A DNA stretch of 64,000 nucleotides from Hyphobacterium sp. CCMP332 (GCF_014323565.1 NZ_CP058669.1:434001-498000), one strand, 5' to 3'. Numbered from the stretch's first letter, positions 11,124 to 23,918 are shown. Numbers and translations: made by a program. Notes: a model not told the origin generated them from the letters alone.

Positions 11124-12025
11124 AACGCGCTCCGGCTCGGCGAAAGCCGACCCGGCGCAAATCACCCCGGAAGCAAACCGCCGCAGCGTCCGCGCCGCGG
11201 CGTTTTCGTAACTGGGTGGAAGCCCGGCTTCGCGGTGCGCGTTACAGCGCCGCCAATGCCGCACGCCTCTTTGCAGGCCTCGCCGCTGCATTGATCCTTC
11301 TCATTCTCGGCGGCTTTTTCATTTTTGGCGGGCTGGATGATCTGGGCGCCTCGGCAGAGCGCATGGCCGCCAATCGCATGGCAGCGATGGGGCTCGCGAT
11401 CGACATCATCGAAGTCTCAGGCGTCGAACCCGAACAGGCCGCAGAAGTCGCGACAACGATATCGGTCTTTCGCGGGCAACCCATGCTGAATTTCAACCCG
11501 AACGCCGCCCGTGCCGAAGTCGAGGCTCTGCCCTGGGTCAGAGAAGCCAGCATTGTGCGCCTCTGGCCCGACCGGATTGCCGTGATTATCGAGCCGCGCG
11601 CTGAATTCGCGCTGTGGCAGATCGACGGCGACATTCACGTCATTGACCGCGACGGCGCGGTGTTGGGCGAGGCCGATGCCAATGAATGGCCCGACCTGCC
11701 GCTTGTCGTTGGTTTTGGTGCCAATGAAGAGGCTGAATTCCTGATCGAGATCCTCGAACACCATGAAGAGATCGAGAGCCGGGTATCCGCGATGGTGCGC
11801 GTCGGTGACCGCCGCTGGAATTTGCGCCTCGTCAACGGGCTGGATATCAAACTGCCGGAAAGCGAAGTCGGTGCAGCGTTGGCGTTGCTGGCGGCCATGC
11901 ATGCAGAGCGCGGTGTTCTGCGACTGGACGCCGAGAGTATCGATCTGCGCCAGCCCGGCGAAATGATTTTACGGGCGCGGCCTGAGCGCGCGCGCGCGGC
12001 CGGCATGGAGGAGCGCGAGGCGTGA
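11111..12025 (+). CDS. ftsQ: Cell division protein FtsQ
   Basis: Bitopic divisome scaffold protein. The ATG at 11111 ([17 protein letters not shown]) gives 304 aa; the same frame also opens at 11090, but that start lies deeper in ddl. The protein has a strongly basic cytoplasmic tail of about 50 aa, one membrane segment at about residues 54-76, then a POTRA-like region beginning [10 protein letters not shown] and a beta domain with [17 protein letters not shown]. The order ddl-ftsQ-ftsA is conserved. The stop overlaps the ftsA GTG start. Confidence 0.94.
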   Translation: MSKVKRAPARRKPTRRKSPRKQTAAASAPRRFRNWVEARLRGARYSAANAARLFAGLAAALILLILGGFFIFGGLDDLGASAERMAANRMAAMGLAIDIIEVSGVEPEQAAEVATTISVFRGQPMLNFNPNAARAEVEALPWVREASIVRLWPDRIAVIIEPRAEFALWQIDGDIHVIDRDGAVLGEADANEWPDLPLVVGFGANEEAEFLIEILEHHEEIESRVSAMVRVGDRRWNLRLVNGLDIKLPESEVGAALALLAAMHAERGVLRLDAESIDLRQPGEMILRARPERARAAGMEEREA

Positions 12026-13335
12026 GCTTGTTGTCCTTCCTCTCCGGCGAAAAGACTAAGTCAACGGGTCAAGCCAAGCCGGGCATTTGCGCGGCGCTGG
12101 ATCTGGGTTCATCCAAGACGGTCTGTTTCATCTCACGCACAGAACAGACCGCAGAAGGCGCGCGGCCGCGCATTATCGGCGTCGGGCACCAATCCTCACG
12201 CGGCATGAAGGGCGGTGTCATTTCCGATCTGGAACTGGCGCGCGCCAATATTCGCGAGACGGTCCAGCGCGCCGAGCGCATGGCCGGCGTGGCGATCAGT
12301 CAGGTCAGTGTCGCGCTGACAGCCGCGCGGGCGCGGGGCGAAGGCATCACGCTGGAATCCGCCATTGCCCGTGGCGAGATCACGGAACGGGATATGCGCC
12401 GGCTACAGGATGCCGCCATCGCCGAATTTCAGCGCCCGGACGAAGTCATCCTTCACGCCATCGCGGTGTCCTGGGTTGTGGATGGTCAGGACGAAGTCAG
12501 CGATCCGCGCGGCATGTATGGTCGCAATCTCGCGGTCAACATGCACATTGTAACAGCGCCGGTAGGCCCCTTGCGCAATCTGCTCAATTGTATCGAGGGC
12601 TGTCATCTCGATCTCAAGGCCGTCATCGCCTCGCCCTATGCGGCGGGTCTGGCAGCGCTCACCGATGACGAGATCGAACTGGGCGCGACGCTGATCGATA
12701 TGGGCGCCGAGACCACATCTGCGGCGGTGTTCGCATCCGGCAGTCTTGCCCGCCTGACGGCCGTGCCGGTCGGCGGTCGCCATGTCACCAGCGATCTCGC
12801 GCGCGGGCTCCAAACGCCACTGTCGTCGGCGGAGCGCATCAAGATCCTGTACGGCTCCGCGCTGGAAAGCCCGAGCGACGACCGGCAGATGATCGAGGTG
12901 CCACCCGTGGCCGGCGATGGCGACCGGATGAATGCGGCTCCGCGCTCCATGCTCAACTCCATCATTCGTCCGCGGCTGGACGAGACGTTCGAAATGCTGC
13001 GCGACAAGCTCGATCTGAGCGGCCGCCTGGATCAGAACCATCGCGTTGTGCTGACCGGTGCCGCCGCCCAGCTTCCGGGGGCCAGGGAAATTGCTTCCCG
13101 CGTCTTCGGCCGCCCGGCGCATCTGGCGCAGCCGCACAGCGTATCGGGTCTCGGGGATGCGGTCAGTGGCCCCGGCTTCTCGGTGGTCGCAGGCATTATT
13201 CTGCGCGAAACCCGCGGCGCGGCGGAAGCGATTTCCGGCCCGCCGAAGCTGAATGCCGCACGCAGCAGCAGGGGTGCAAAGCGCGCTCAACCGCAGCGGG
13301 AAACGGTCTGGCGGTGGCTGGCTGAAAGCTTTTAG
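12022..13335 (+). CDS. ftsA: Cell division protein FtsA
   Basis: Actin-like ATPase that tethers FtsZ to the membrane. It has 437 aa from a GTG that overlaps the ftsQ stop by four bases. Visible are the phosphate-1 loop AALDLGSSKTVCFI, the 1C-domain region, the phosphate-2 motif TLIDMGAETTSAAVF, and the adenosine-loop segment VVLTGAAAQLPGA. The last residues ETVWRWLAESF form a short amphipathic helix typical of the membrane-targeting tail. A 107-base regulatory gap separates it from ftsZ. Confidence 0.96.
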   Translation: MSLLSFLSGEKTKSTGQAKPGICAALDLGSSKTVCFISRTEQTAEGARPRIIGVGHQSSRGMKGGVISDLELARANIRETVQRAERMAGVAISQVSVALTAARARGEGITLESAIARGEITERDMRRLQDAAIAEFQRPDEVILHAIAVSWVVDGQDEVSDPRGMYGRNLAVNMHIVTAPVGPLRNLLNCIEGCHLDLKAVIASPYAAGLAALTDDEIELGATLIDMGAETTSAAVFASGSLARLTAVPVGGRHVTSDLARGLQTPLSSAERIKILYGSALESPSDDRQMIEVPPVAGDGDRMNAAPRSMLNSIIRPRLDETFEMLRDKLDLSGRLDQNHRVVLTGAAAQLPGAREIASRVFGRPAHLAQPHSVSGLGDAVSGPGFSVVAGIILRETRGAAEAISGPPKLNAARSSRGAKRAQPQRETVWRWLAESF

Positions 13336-13349
13336 AGAAAACCCACAAA

Positions 13350-13354
13350 GAATC
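13350..13354. promoter_or_regulatory. GANTC methylation site in the ftsZ upstream region
   Basis: GAATC, the CcrM recognition sequence, lies inside the loop of a small inverted repeat (CCACAA-N6-TTGTGG, 13343-13360) nine bases before the predicted CtrA box. In Caulobacter ftsZ transcription depends on CcrM methylation of its promoter. Single GANTC sites occur by chance, so the weight comes from the combination. Confidence 0.45.
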
Positions 13355-13362
13355 TTGTGGAT

Positions 13363-13377
13363 TTAACCCGCAATTAA
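13363..13377. promoter_or_regulatory. Predicted CtrA-binding box upstream of ftsZ
   Basis: The 15 bases read TTAA, seven bases, TTAA, matching the full CtrA consensus half-site spacing known from Caulobacter. The box lies 66 bases before the ftsZ start in the ftsA-ftsZ gap. A further TTAACC half-site follows at 13412. In Caulobacter CtrA represses ftsZ; the same role here is inference. Confidence 0.65.
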
Positions 13378-13382
13378 TCGCT

Positions 13383-13410
13383 GCAGGACGAAATTGTCGT
13401 CGAATCCTGC
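13383..13410 (+). promoter_or_regulatory. Inverted repeat with second GANTC site before ftsZ
   Basis: GCAGGA (13383-13388) pairs with TCCTGC (13405-13410), with an inner CGA/TCG pairing, giving a possible hairpin or a dyad operator 33 bases before the ftsZ start. It contains a second GAATC at 13402-13406. No T-run follows, so it is not a typical terminator for ftsA. Confidence 0.4.
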
Positions 13411-13442
13411 GTTAACCTTTAGGCTTCGTATACGGAGCGGCC

Positions 13443-15018
13443 ATGGCCCTGAATATATCTGTTCCAGAAACTACCGAACTTCGCCCCCGCATCCTCGTAT
13501 TCGGAGTGGGCGGCGCCGGTGGCAACGCCGTCAACAACATGATTGAATCCCAGCTTGAAGGGGTCGACTTCGCCGTTGCGAACACCGACGCACAAGCGCT
13601 GGCCCGATCGAAAACCGAGCGGCGTGTCCAGATGGGCGCGGCGATTACCGAAGGCCTGGGCGCAGGGGCTCGGCCGGAAATCGGCGAGCAATCGGCCGAA
13701 GATTCACTGGCTGAGATCATGGAGCACCTGGCCGGTGCCCATATGGTCTTCATCACGGCCGGTATGGGCGGCGGCACCGGGACCGGAGCAGCGCCGGTCA
13801 TAGCCCGCGCCGCGCGCGAACAGGGCATTCTGACCGTTGGCGTTGTCACGAAGCCGTTCCAGTTTGAAGGCTCTCGCCGTATGCGCATTGCAGATGCGGG
13901 CATTGAACAGCTTCAGGAGCATGTCGACACGCTGATCGTCATCCCGAACCAGAACCTGTTCCGCATTGCGACTGAAAAAACCACCTTTGCCGAAGCCTTC
14001 CAGATGGCGGATGATGTTCTCCATTCCGGTGTCCGCGGCATCACCGATCTCATGGTCGCCCCGGCCTGATCAACCTCGACTTCGCCGACGTCGCGCGGTC
14101 ATGGACGAGATGGGCAAGCGCGATGATGGGCACCGGCGAAGCCTCGGCGAGGATCGCGCGAATTGCAAGCAAGAAGGCCATTGCCAATCCGCTGCTCGAC
14201 GAGATCAGCCTGAAGGGTGCCAGGGCGTTCTGATCAACATCACCGGCGGCTATGACATGACCCTTTACGAGGTCGATGAAGCGGCAAACGAAATCCGCAA
14301 TCAGGTCGATCCCGATGCCAATATCATTGTCGGTTCGACCTTCGATGAAGCACTGGACGGCACTATCCGCGTGTCCGTCGTTGCGACGGGCATTGATGCC
14401 GAGCAGCAGGTGGCGGTCGATCCGCGCCGCGCCCAGCCCCGGTCAAATGCCGCGCCAGCCGTGGATCCACACGCCGGCATTCTGCCATGGAAGCGTGATG
14501 GCGTAGGCGAGCGGCCCGGCAAGGCGGCCACCGCCAGCAACGAACGCCAGGGCCCGCTTGTGCGCCGTCTGCACGAGGAAAAGGCAGAATACCGCCCCGC
14601 GCCGCAAGCAGAAAAGCGCGAGCCGGAAATACAGCAATATGCAGATCCGGTGGCCGCGGAGATCGAGTCCGATCCGTATATGGATCAGGATACGCGCCCG
14701 CAGGTTATTCGCGATCAGGAGCGTGTGGCTGCCGAGGCTGAACGTTTCCGCCCGGAAGCCAAGCCGCGCCAGGAACAGCGCGTTGAAGCGCGCGAAGACC
14801 TGATCGAGGAACCGGCAGAAGAGCGCAAGTCAGCCTTCTCCCTTTTCGGCCGCCGCAAGCGCCCCATGGCGCCATTGCCAAAGACGCCGCCTCGCCAATC
14901 CGATGACGACGTGGCCCGGCCACGCAACCCTCGTCCGGCGACGGGAGATCTCTTCGGCGAAGACGGAGAAGACACAGATCTGGAAATCCCGGCATTTCTG
15001 CGCCGTCAGGCCAACTGA
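13443..15018 (+). pseudogene. ftsZ: Cell division protein FtsZ, reading frame broken by a cluster of indels
   Basis: Tubulin-like GTPase that forms the Z-ring. The first part (13443 to about 14057) encodes a normal N-terminus with [15 protein letters not shown], the GTP loop [14 protein letters not shown] and NTDAQAL. The frame then stops at 14069. Normal FtsZ sequence resumes in another frame from about 14225 ([20 protein letters not shown]) and runs to 15018, with a long charged linker and the conserved tail [13 protein letters not shown]. Between them the expected protein can be read only by correcting about six one-base changes: missing C near 14057 and 14092, extra C near 14119, missing G near 14146, extra A near 14161, missing G near 14224. 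Start: GGAG six bases before ATG 13443. Sequence error is more likely than a true pseudogene, since ftsZ is normally essential. Confidence 0.9.
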
Positions 15019-15161
15019 CCGGGCGTTCCAGGCGCGTAACAAACTGCAACAATGCTTTAATTGCAGCCGTCAACTCCGGCCTCTAGGACAACCCTTGAAG
15101 AAATCTGCGCTATTTGCGCCTGACCTCGTTGGTCTGATTTGTGTTTCGAAGGGTGTTGAGT

Positions 15162-16061
15162 GTGAGTAACCGGAAGACATTGGCAGCCGTATCGGTGTGT
15201 GCAGGGATTGGCCTCCACTCCGGTAAGCGCGTGCGCATGGTGTTGAAGCCGGCCGCTCCGGGCACTGGCATCCATTTCATCCGCTCCGATCTGACGGGCG
15301 ATAACCGTATTGCCGCGCACGTAGACAATGTTTCGACCGTTCGCCTCGGCACGACCATCGCGAACGAGGCCGGCGCCAGTGTAGCAACGGTTGAACATCT
15401 GATGTCGGCTTTCGCGGGTCTGGGCGTTGATGATGCGATTGTCGAGATCGATGGTCCGGAAACGCCCGCCATGGACGGATCGGCCGCACCCTTTGTCGAG
15501 CTCATCCGTCAGGCGGGCCTGAAGGAAACAGCTGCGCCCTTGCGCGTCATCCGTATCCTGAAGCCGATTTCGATCGAGATGCAGGGACGCACCGCAACCT
15601 TCCTGCCCTCCATCAAGCCTGCGATCGATGTCGAGATTTCATTCCCGCACCCGACCGTGGGCCGCCAGCGTTATGCGTTTGATGTCTCCGACCGGATTTT
15701 TGCAGACGATGTCGCCTCTGCGCGCACCTTCGGCTTCCGCAAGGATGTCGAGGCGATGCATGCTGCCGGTCTCGCGCTCGGCGGCTCGATGGATAATGCG
15801 GTCGTGATTGATGATTCCGGGATCGCAAACCCGGAAGGCCTGCGGTTTGCTGACGAGTTTGCCCGTCACAAGGCGCTGGACGCGCTGGGTGACCTGTCGC
15901 TGGCCGGGGCGCCGATCTTCGGGCGTTACTTCGCACATCAGCCGGGTCATGCTCTGAATGTTGCGGCTGTACGGGCGCTTCTGGCAGACAGGTCGGCTTG
16001 GAAAATGGTCTCCTACGCGGATGTGGATGCCCGGCTTGAGGTCGCCTCACTGGAAGGCTGA
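15162..16061 (+). CDS. lpxC: UDP-3-O-acyl-N-acetylglucosamine deacetylase (LpxC)
   Basis: Zinc-dependent committed enzyme of lipid A synthesis. It has 299 aa from the GTG at 15162, which has GAAGGG about eight bases upstream; other in-frame GTG codons at 15141 and 15153 are possible. The zinc and active-site regions are visible: ATVEHLMSAFAGLGVDD (first His), MDGSAAPFVELI, and FADEFARHKALDALGDL (second His and Asp), plus GHALN near the end. The 143-base gap after ftsZ contains an inverted repeat CTGCAA-N11-TTGCAG at 15044-15066 but no clear terminator. Confidence 0.95.
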   Translation: MSNRKTLAAVSVCAGIGLHSGKRVRMVLKPAAPGTGIHFIRSDLTGDNRIAAHVDNVSTVRLGTTIANEAGASVATVEHLMSAFAGLGVDDAIVEIDGPETPAMDGSAAPFVELIRQAGLKETAAPLRVIRILKPISIEMQGRTATFLPSIKPAIDVEISFPHPTVGRQRYAFDVSDRIFADDVASARTFGFRKDVEAMHAAGLALGGSMDNAVVIDDSGIANPEGLRFADEFARHKALDALGDLSLAGAPIFGRYFAHQPGHALNVAAVRALLADRSAWKMVSYADVDARLEVASLEG

Positions 16062-16151
16062 ACCAGCGCTTTCAACGCCGCTTCGCTTGCGCTACAACAC
16101 ACATCGAATTGAGTGACCCTGCCGGGTCTGTCGGCCTTGCGCGGAGTAATT

Positions 16152-16988
16152 ATGACCTTTCTGACGCGTTCCCTGATTTTAGTAATGGCAGCCGCGACCC
16201 TGACGGCCTGTCAGTCTCGCCGGATTTCAGAATCGAGTGTCTATGTCGAACGCGAAGTAGAGGCGATTTACGCCGCGGCCGTCGAGCGGCTGGACGACCG
16301 GCGCTGGTCCGATGCAGCAGATCAGTTCGACGAAGTCGAGCGGCAGCACCCCTATTCGGAGTGGGCGCGTCGCGCCATGCTGATGGCAGCTTATGCCAAC
16401 TATCAGGCCGGCAATTACGAAGAGGCGATCTCCGATGCGGAGCGCTTTATTGCGCTTCACCCCGGCAATCGCAGTGCGCCTTATGCCTATTATCTCGTCG
16501 CCATCAGTCATTACGAGCAGATCATTGATGTCGGCCGCGACCAGCAATCGACAGTGAGCGCTTTGAATGCGCTTCAGCAGGTGGTCCGTCGTTATCCGGA
16601 ATCCCGCTATGCACAGGATGCCCGCCTGAAAATCGACATGACCCGCGACCATCTGGCGGGCAAGGAGATGGCGATTGGCCGCTGGTATCTGCGCCGCGGT
16701 TTCCACCTGGCGGCCATCAACCGCTTCCGGAATGTTCTCGAGAATTTCGAGACCACGACACACACCCCCGAAGCCCTGCACCGGATTGTCGAGTCTTACG
16801 TGGCACTCGGCATTGATGAAGAAGCCACTCAGGTGGCGGCCGTCCTCGGGCACAACTTCCCGGGCACCGACTGGTATGAAGATACTTATCGCCTGCTGAC
16901 CGAGGAAGGCATTGCCATTCCGAATCCCGATTTGCAGCCGGAAAACCCGTCCTATTGGCAACGGGCCATGGACCGGCTGTTCGGCTAG
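16152..16988 (+). CDS. bamD: Outer membrane assembly lipoprotein BamD (ComL/YfiO)
   Basis: Essential lipoprotein of the BAM complex that inserts beta-barrel proteins. It has 278 aa from the ATG at 16152. The N-terminus is a lipoprotein signal with lipobox LTAC at residues 17-20. The rest is helical with TPR-like repeats (AADQFDEVERQHPYSEWARRA is typical of BamD). An upstream in-frame start at 16113 would spoil the signal peptide and was not used. It follows lpxC and precedes recN, a common alphaproteobacterial order. Confidence 0.94.
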   Translation: MTFLTRSLILVMAAATLTACQSRRISESSVYVEREVEAIYAAAVERLDDRRWSDAADQFDEVERQHPYSEWARRAMLMAAYANYQAGNYEEAISDAERFIALHPGNRSAPYAYYLVAISHYEQIIDVGRDQQSTVSALNALQQVVRRYPESRYAQDARLKIDMTRDHLAGKEMAIGRWYLRRGFHLAAINRFRNVLENFETTTHTPEALHRIVESYVALGIDEEATQVAAVLGHNFPGTDWYEDTYRLLTEEGIAIPNPDLQPENPSYWQRAMDRLFG

Positions 16989-17000
16989 GGCGTTTGCCGG

Positions 17001-18700
17001 ATGCTGACAGCTCTTTCGGTCAGAAATATTGTTCTTATCGATGCGCTGGACGCAGAGTTTGACGCCGGTCTGTGTGCGCTGACCGGCGAAACCGGCGCCG
17101 GCAAGTCCATTCTCCTCGGCGCGCTAGGGCTGGCAGCGGGCGAGCGGGCCGACCGCGCGCAAGTCAGTGCGGGCCATGATGACGGCAGCGCGTCTGCCAC
17201 CTTCGAGATTCAGGACGGCCACGCCGTTGCCGGTCTCCTCGCCGAGGCGGGGCTCGATATAGAGCCGGGCGAGGGGCTGGTTTTGCGCCGCCGCGTCACC
17301 GCCGATGGCCGCAGTCAGGCCTGGATCAATGATCAGCCCGCCAGCGTCAGCCTGCTGCGGCGTATCGGCGAGACACTGGTCGAAGTGCATGGCCAGCATG
17401 ACGGGCGCGGCCTGCTCGATCCAAAAACCCACCGGGGACTGCTGGATGATTTTGCAAACAATGCAAAAGAGCGCGCCGCTGTTTCCGAGACCTGGAAAAA
17501 GCTGAGCGAAGCCCGCGAACGGCTTCAAGCCCTGGAAGAAAGCCGCCAGACGGCAGCCGATCAGGAAACCTTCCTGCGCCATGCGCTCGAGGAGCTCGAT
17601 GCGCTGGAACCGCAGCGCGGTGAAGAAGCGACACTCGCCGAAGAGCGAAAATTTCTGCAGAACGCTGAGCAGGCGCTCACTGAACTCGATGAAGCGCGCA
17701 GTGCGCTGGAATCCGATGGTGGATTGTCATCCCGGCTGAACTCTGCCCTGCGCGGTATGGAAAAGGTCCGCTCATCTCTGGGCGAAGGCGATGCCGGCAG
17801 TGCCGGGGCGGCGCGGACCGCGCTGGATCGCGCAACGGGCGCGCTCGACCGGGCGCTGATCGAATTCACCGAGGCTGAAGATGCGCTCTCGGATGCCGCC
17901 AATACGTTTGAAATTGAACCCGGACGTCTGAACGAGGTCGAAGAACGACTCTTCGGTCTCCGCGCCGCCGCGCGCAAGCACGATGTTGCGGTCGACGATC
18001 TGAGCGATATCCGCACCGAACTTGGCGAAAAGCTCGACGCGATTGAAAATGCCGATGACCGGGTCAAGGAAGCGGAGAAGGCGCTTAAGGCCGCAGACGC
18101 CGCCTTCGATACAGCCGCCGGCAAGCTGACGCTTTCGCGCGAAAAGGCCGGGAAGGCCCTGGCAAAGGCCGTAATCGCCGAGTTGCCACCACTGAAACTG
18201 GACAAGGCACAATTCCGGGTCGCGATCGAGACAGACCCCGACCGGTCCGGACCAAACGGCCGGGACCGGATCGCCTTCGAGGTCATGACCAATCCGGGCA
18301 CGCCCTTTGGCCCGCTCGACAAGATCGCCTCCGGCGGCGAACTCGCGCGCTTCGCGCTGGCGATCAAGGTCAGCCTGTCCGGTGGCGAACAGGGGCTCAC
18401 CCTGATCTTTGATGAAGTGGATCAGGGCGTCGGCGGCGCCGTCGCCGCGGCGGTTGGCAAGCGGCTGAAACGGTTGGCCGAAACCGGTCAGACCCTCGTC
18501 GTGACCCATTCGCCACAAGTTGCCGCCATGGCCGATCATCACTGGAAGATCGAGAAGGCCGAGGATGGCAAGGGCCGCGTGCGCACGACTTTGCGGCCGC
18601 TGTCCGGGGACGAACGCCGTGAGGAAATTGCCCGCATGCTGTCGGGTGAAAATGTCACCGATGCCGCGCGGGCCCAGGCCGATGAGTTGATGGGGACGGC

Positions 18701-18704
<4 letters not shown>
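17001..18704 (+). CDS. recN: DNA repair protein RecN
   Basis: SMC-like ATPase of double-strand break repair. It has 567 aa, normal for RecN. The P-loop [17 protein letters not shown] is at about residues 29-45, a long alpha-helical coiled-coil centre rich in Glu, Arg and Ala runs from about 140 to 380, the ABC signature is [14 protein letters not shown], and Walker B is [14 protein letters not shown]. The stop overlaps the ligA start as ATGA, so the two repair genes are probably co-translated. Confidence 0.96.
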
Positions 18705-21333
<2,629 letters not shown>

Positions 21334-21334
<1 letters not shown>

Positions 21335-23172
21335 CAGGGTGTCGCGCCGGACAAGGGTTCGCACGCCCGGATCAGCCAGCTGGCGGCATCGCCATCCAGC
21401 AGGGGCAGGACACGCTCGCGCACACCGGCATGATAGGTGTCCACCCACGCCACTTCCTGCGGTGTCAGCAAATGCGTGTCGATCAGCGCCTTGTGCAGCG
21501 GCGCCCATGTCAGGTTTTCAAAGCCCATCATGTCGATCTCGCCGCCCTCAATGGGTTCCGGATCGGTGACATAGATCAGGTTTTCAATCCGGATGCCGTA
21601 TTCGCCTTCCTTGTAGAAGCCCGGCTCGTTCGAACAGATCATGCCCGGTTGCAGGGGTTCGTCAGAGCCTGCCTTGGCAATGCGTTGCGGGCCTTCATGC
21701 ACGCCAAGGAAACTGCCGACGCCGTGGCCGGTACCGTGACCATAATCCAGACCTGCCATGTAGAGCGGTAGACGCGCGAGAATGTCCAGCTGTCCACCCG
21801 TCGTTCCCTTCGGGAAGCGCACCATCGCCAGACCGATATGGCCCTTGAGGACCTGTGTGAAGCGGGTCCGCATTTCCGCGGTCGGCTCGCCAATCGGCAC
21901 GGTGCGGGTCACATCCGTGGTGCCGTCCGGATACTGGCCGCCGCTGTCCACCAGATAGAGCGAACCGGGTGCCAGCATCAGATTGGAGGCTTCCGATACG
22001 CGGTAGTGCGGCAGAGCCCCGTTCGCGCCATAGCCGGAAATCGTATCAAAGGAGAGGTCGCGCAATTCGGTCAGCTCGCCGCGCAGGCTGGCCAGCTTCT
22101 GGGCCGCAGTGATCTCGTCCACTTCGCCCGATTGCGCCTCGGTATCCAGCCAGTGCAGGAAGCGTGACAGCGCCGCACCGTCGCGCACATGGGCGGCGGC
22201 CGCGCCCTTGAGCTCGGTTTCATTCTTCATTGCCTTGGGCAGGGCTACGGGGTCGCGGCGGCGCACCGGCGTCGCACCGGCCGCGCTCAGCGTGTCAAAC
22301 ACCCAGGCCGAGCAGGACGCGGGATCTACGCTGACTTTTGATCCGGCCAGCTCTTTCAGACCGGCCTCGAATTCGCTTTCCGGACGCAAGGCGACTTCAT
22401 TGCCGAGATGCGAGCGCACCTCGTCCGTCACTTTTTCAGGCGCGACATAAAACGTCGCCGTACCATCCTTGCGGATGATCGCGGCGCCGAGTGGCAAGGG
22501 CGAGCGCATGACGTCACCGCCGCGCAGATTGAACAGCCAGGCGATCGACGCCGGCGCCGTGATGGCGGCAGCTTCCGCGCCATCTTCGGCAATCGCCTCG
22601 CCAATGCGGGTGCGCTTGTCGGCATGGTCCTCGCCGGTAAATTCGGTGGGATGCGCAATCAGCTGGGCCATCGGCGCGGCCGGGCGGTTCTCCCAGGCGG
22701 CATCAATCGGATTGCTCTCGACCGCCACCAGTTCGGCCCCGGCCTTGCGCGCCGCTGCCAACAGGCGATCCAGCGCGTCCGGGCTGTGCAGCCTGGCGTC
22801 ATAGCCGATCTTCGATCCGGAAACGGCATTCTTGGCGAGCCATGCGGCAACACCGCCACCGGTCAGATCTTCCAGGCTGAACAGGTCCTGATCGACCTGC
22901 TCGCGCGATTGCACCGTATAGCGGCCATCGACGAAGATGGCGGCCTTGTCGGTCAGCACGACGGCTGCACCGGCAGAGCCGGTAAAACCCGTCGCCCAGG
23001 CCAGGCGCTCGGCGCAATCGGGCAGGTATTCGTTATTGTACTCGTCCTCGTGCGGGATGATGAACCCGTCGAGCCCGGCTTCGGCCAGTTGCGAGCGGAG
23101 TAGCGGCAGGTGGTCCCGGCCCAGTTGCGGGCCGCCCTTCACCTCAAAAGATTGTGCGCGATAATGTGTCAT
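21334..23172 (-). CDS. pepP: Xaa-Pro aminopeptidase (M24 family, aminopeptidase P)
   Basis: Metallopeptidase that removes N-terminal residues before proline. It has 612 aa from the ATG at 23172 (MTHYRAQSF); the large form has two creatinase-like N-terminal domains and a C-terminal pita-bread domain. Metal ligands are visible in order: LYLVDSGGQY and GTTDVTRTV (Asp pair), GHGTGHGVGSFLGVHEG (His), ICSNEPGFY and GIRIENL (Glu pair). No signal peptide is seen, so it is probably cytoplasmic. It is divergent from the small gene at 23312. The symbol is by family only. Confidence 0.88.
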
Positions 23173-23311
23173 GGCGCGGAAACTACGCCGCCGAGGGGCG
23201 GCTTTCAATGGAAGTCCTCGGCTATGCAAAACTAAATGGCAGGTTTGAATTTTTCGCACTTCTCAGCCGGGCCGGGCGGGCGCATGTGCAGCGCAACAAA
23301 GGAGCCCGAAA

Positions 23312-23470
23312 ATGTCTTCCACGAACTGGCTTGCCGCGCTGAATGGCGGCGACGCAATGACCCACCACCTCGATCGCACCCGCAGCCGGTCCGGCATCCG
23401 CCGCCGCGCGGCCACAACCGACGTCAATGCTTTCCTCGACGCCGCCGGCATCAAGGGCCGCAAGCGCTAG
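23312..23470 (+). CDS. Small basic protein of unknown function (52 aa)
   Basis: An ORF of 53 codons with an AAAGGAG ribosome-binding site eight bases before its ATG. The product starts MSSTNWLAALNGG, has an arginine-rich centre (DRTRSRSGIRRR) and ends in GIKGRKR. It could bind nucleic acid, but this is a guess from charge alone. The gene is transcribed away from the aminopeptidase gene, and its TAG stop overlaps the TAG stop of the opposing arsI-like gene (CTAG). Support for it being real: strong Shine-Dalgarno, placement in a gap, and no competing frame. Confidence 0.55.
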   Translation: MSSTNWLAALNGGDAMTHHLDRTRSRSGIRRRAATTDVNAFLDAAGIKGRKR

Positions 23471-23907
23471 CCGCAGCAGGCGGCCGAAGGCTTGGGATTT
23501 TCCTCAAGCCGGGCGCGCTCGGGTGCCGTATCGTCACCATAATTCGTGGTCTGGCCGGTCGTATGGAAAGTTTCCCAGGCAACACCGTCCGGATCACGGA
23601 TCCATGCCTTTTTTGAGTCGGCATAGCAGCAATTGACCGCGTCCTGATCGAAGATGGGGCTGTCGGCCTTGACCAGCCGCTCGCGGATGACGGCCAACTC
23701 GGCCTCGTCATTGGCCTGAATGCCGACATGGTCGATTCCCGCAATCTCGCCCTTGGTCGAGACAGAGAAATTGATAAAGGGATCGTCCAGCATCCATTTC
23801 GCATAATCATCCTTGCGGACGGTCGGCTGGGTTGCGAACAACTCATTGTAGAATCGGATGGATTTATCCAGATCCTTGACGGTCATATTGACGTGAAAGC
23901 GTTTCAT
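23467..23907 (-). CDS. arsI: ArsI/CadI-type VOC-family protein, probable C-As lyase
   Basis: 146 aa of the vicinal-oxygen-chelate fold. ArsI is a ferrous dioxygenase that cleaves the carbon-arsenic bond of trivalent organoarsenicals; close relatives are annotated as cadmium-induced protein. The residues expected for ArsI are present: His5, His60 and Glu112 as metal ligands and a vicinal cysteine pair Cys93-Cys94 (AVNCCYAD) that binds the arsenical. The C-terminus ends in another CC pair (AACCG). The start is ATG 23907, preceded by AGGAGG. It lies just downstream of an arsR-type gene. Function is inferred from motifs and neighbour. Confidence 0.78.
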   Translation of the reverse strand: MKRFHVNMTVKDLDKSIRFYNELFATQPTVRKDDYAKWMLDDPFINFSVSTKGEIAGIDHVGIQANDEAELAVIRERLVKADSPIFDQDAVNCCYADSKKAWIRDPDGVAWETFHTTGQTTNYGDDTAPERARLEENPKPSAACCG

Positions 23908-23918
23908 ATCGGCCTCCT

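Noticed and set aside
13355-13363. DnaA-box-like TTGTGGATT upstream of ftsZ as an origin element
   Set aside because: A single imperfect match; no cluster of boxes, AT-rich unwinding region or origin-linked genes.
17561-18400. 279-aa serine-rich frame antisense to recN
   Set aside because: Low-complexity Ser/Ala composition mirrors the Glu/Ala-rich RecN coiled coil; no start signal.
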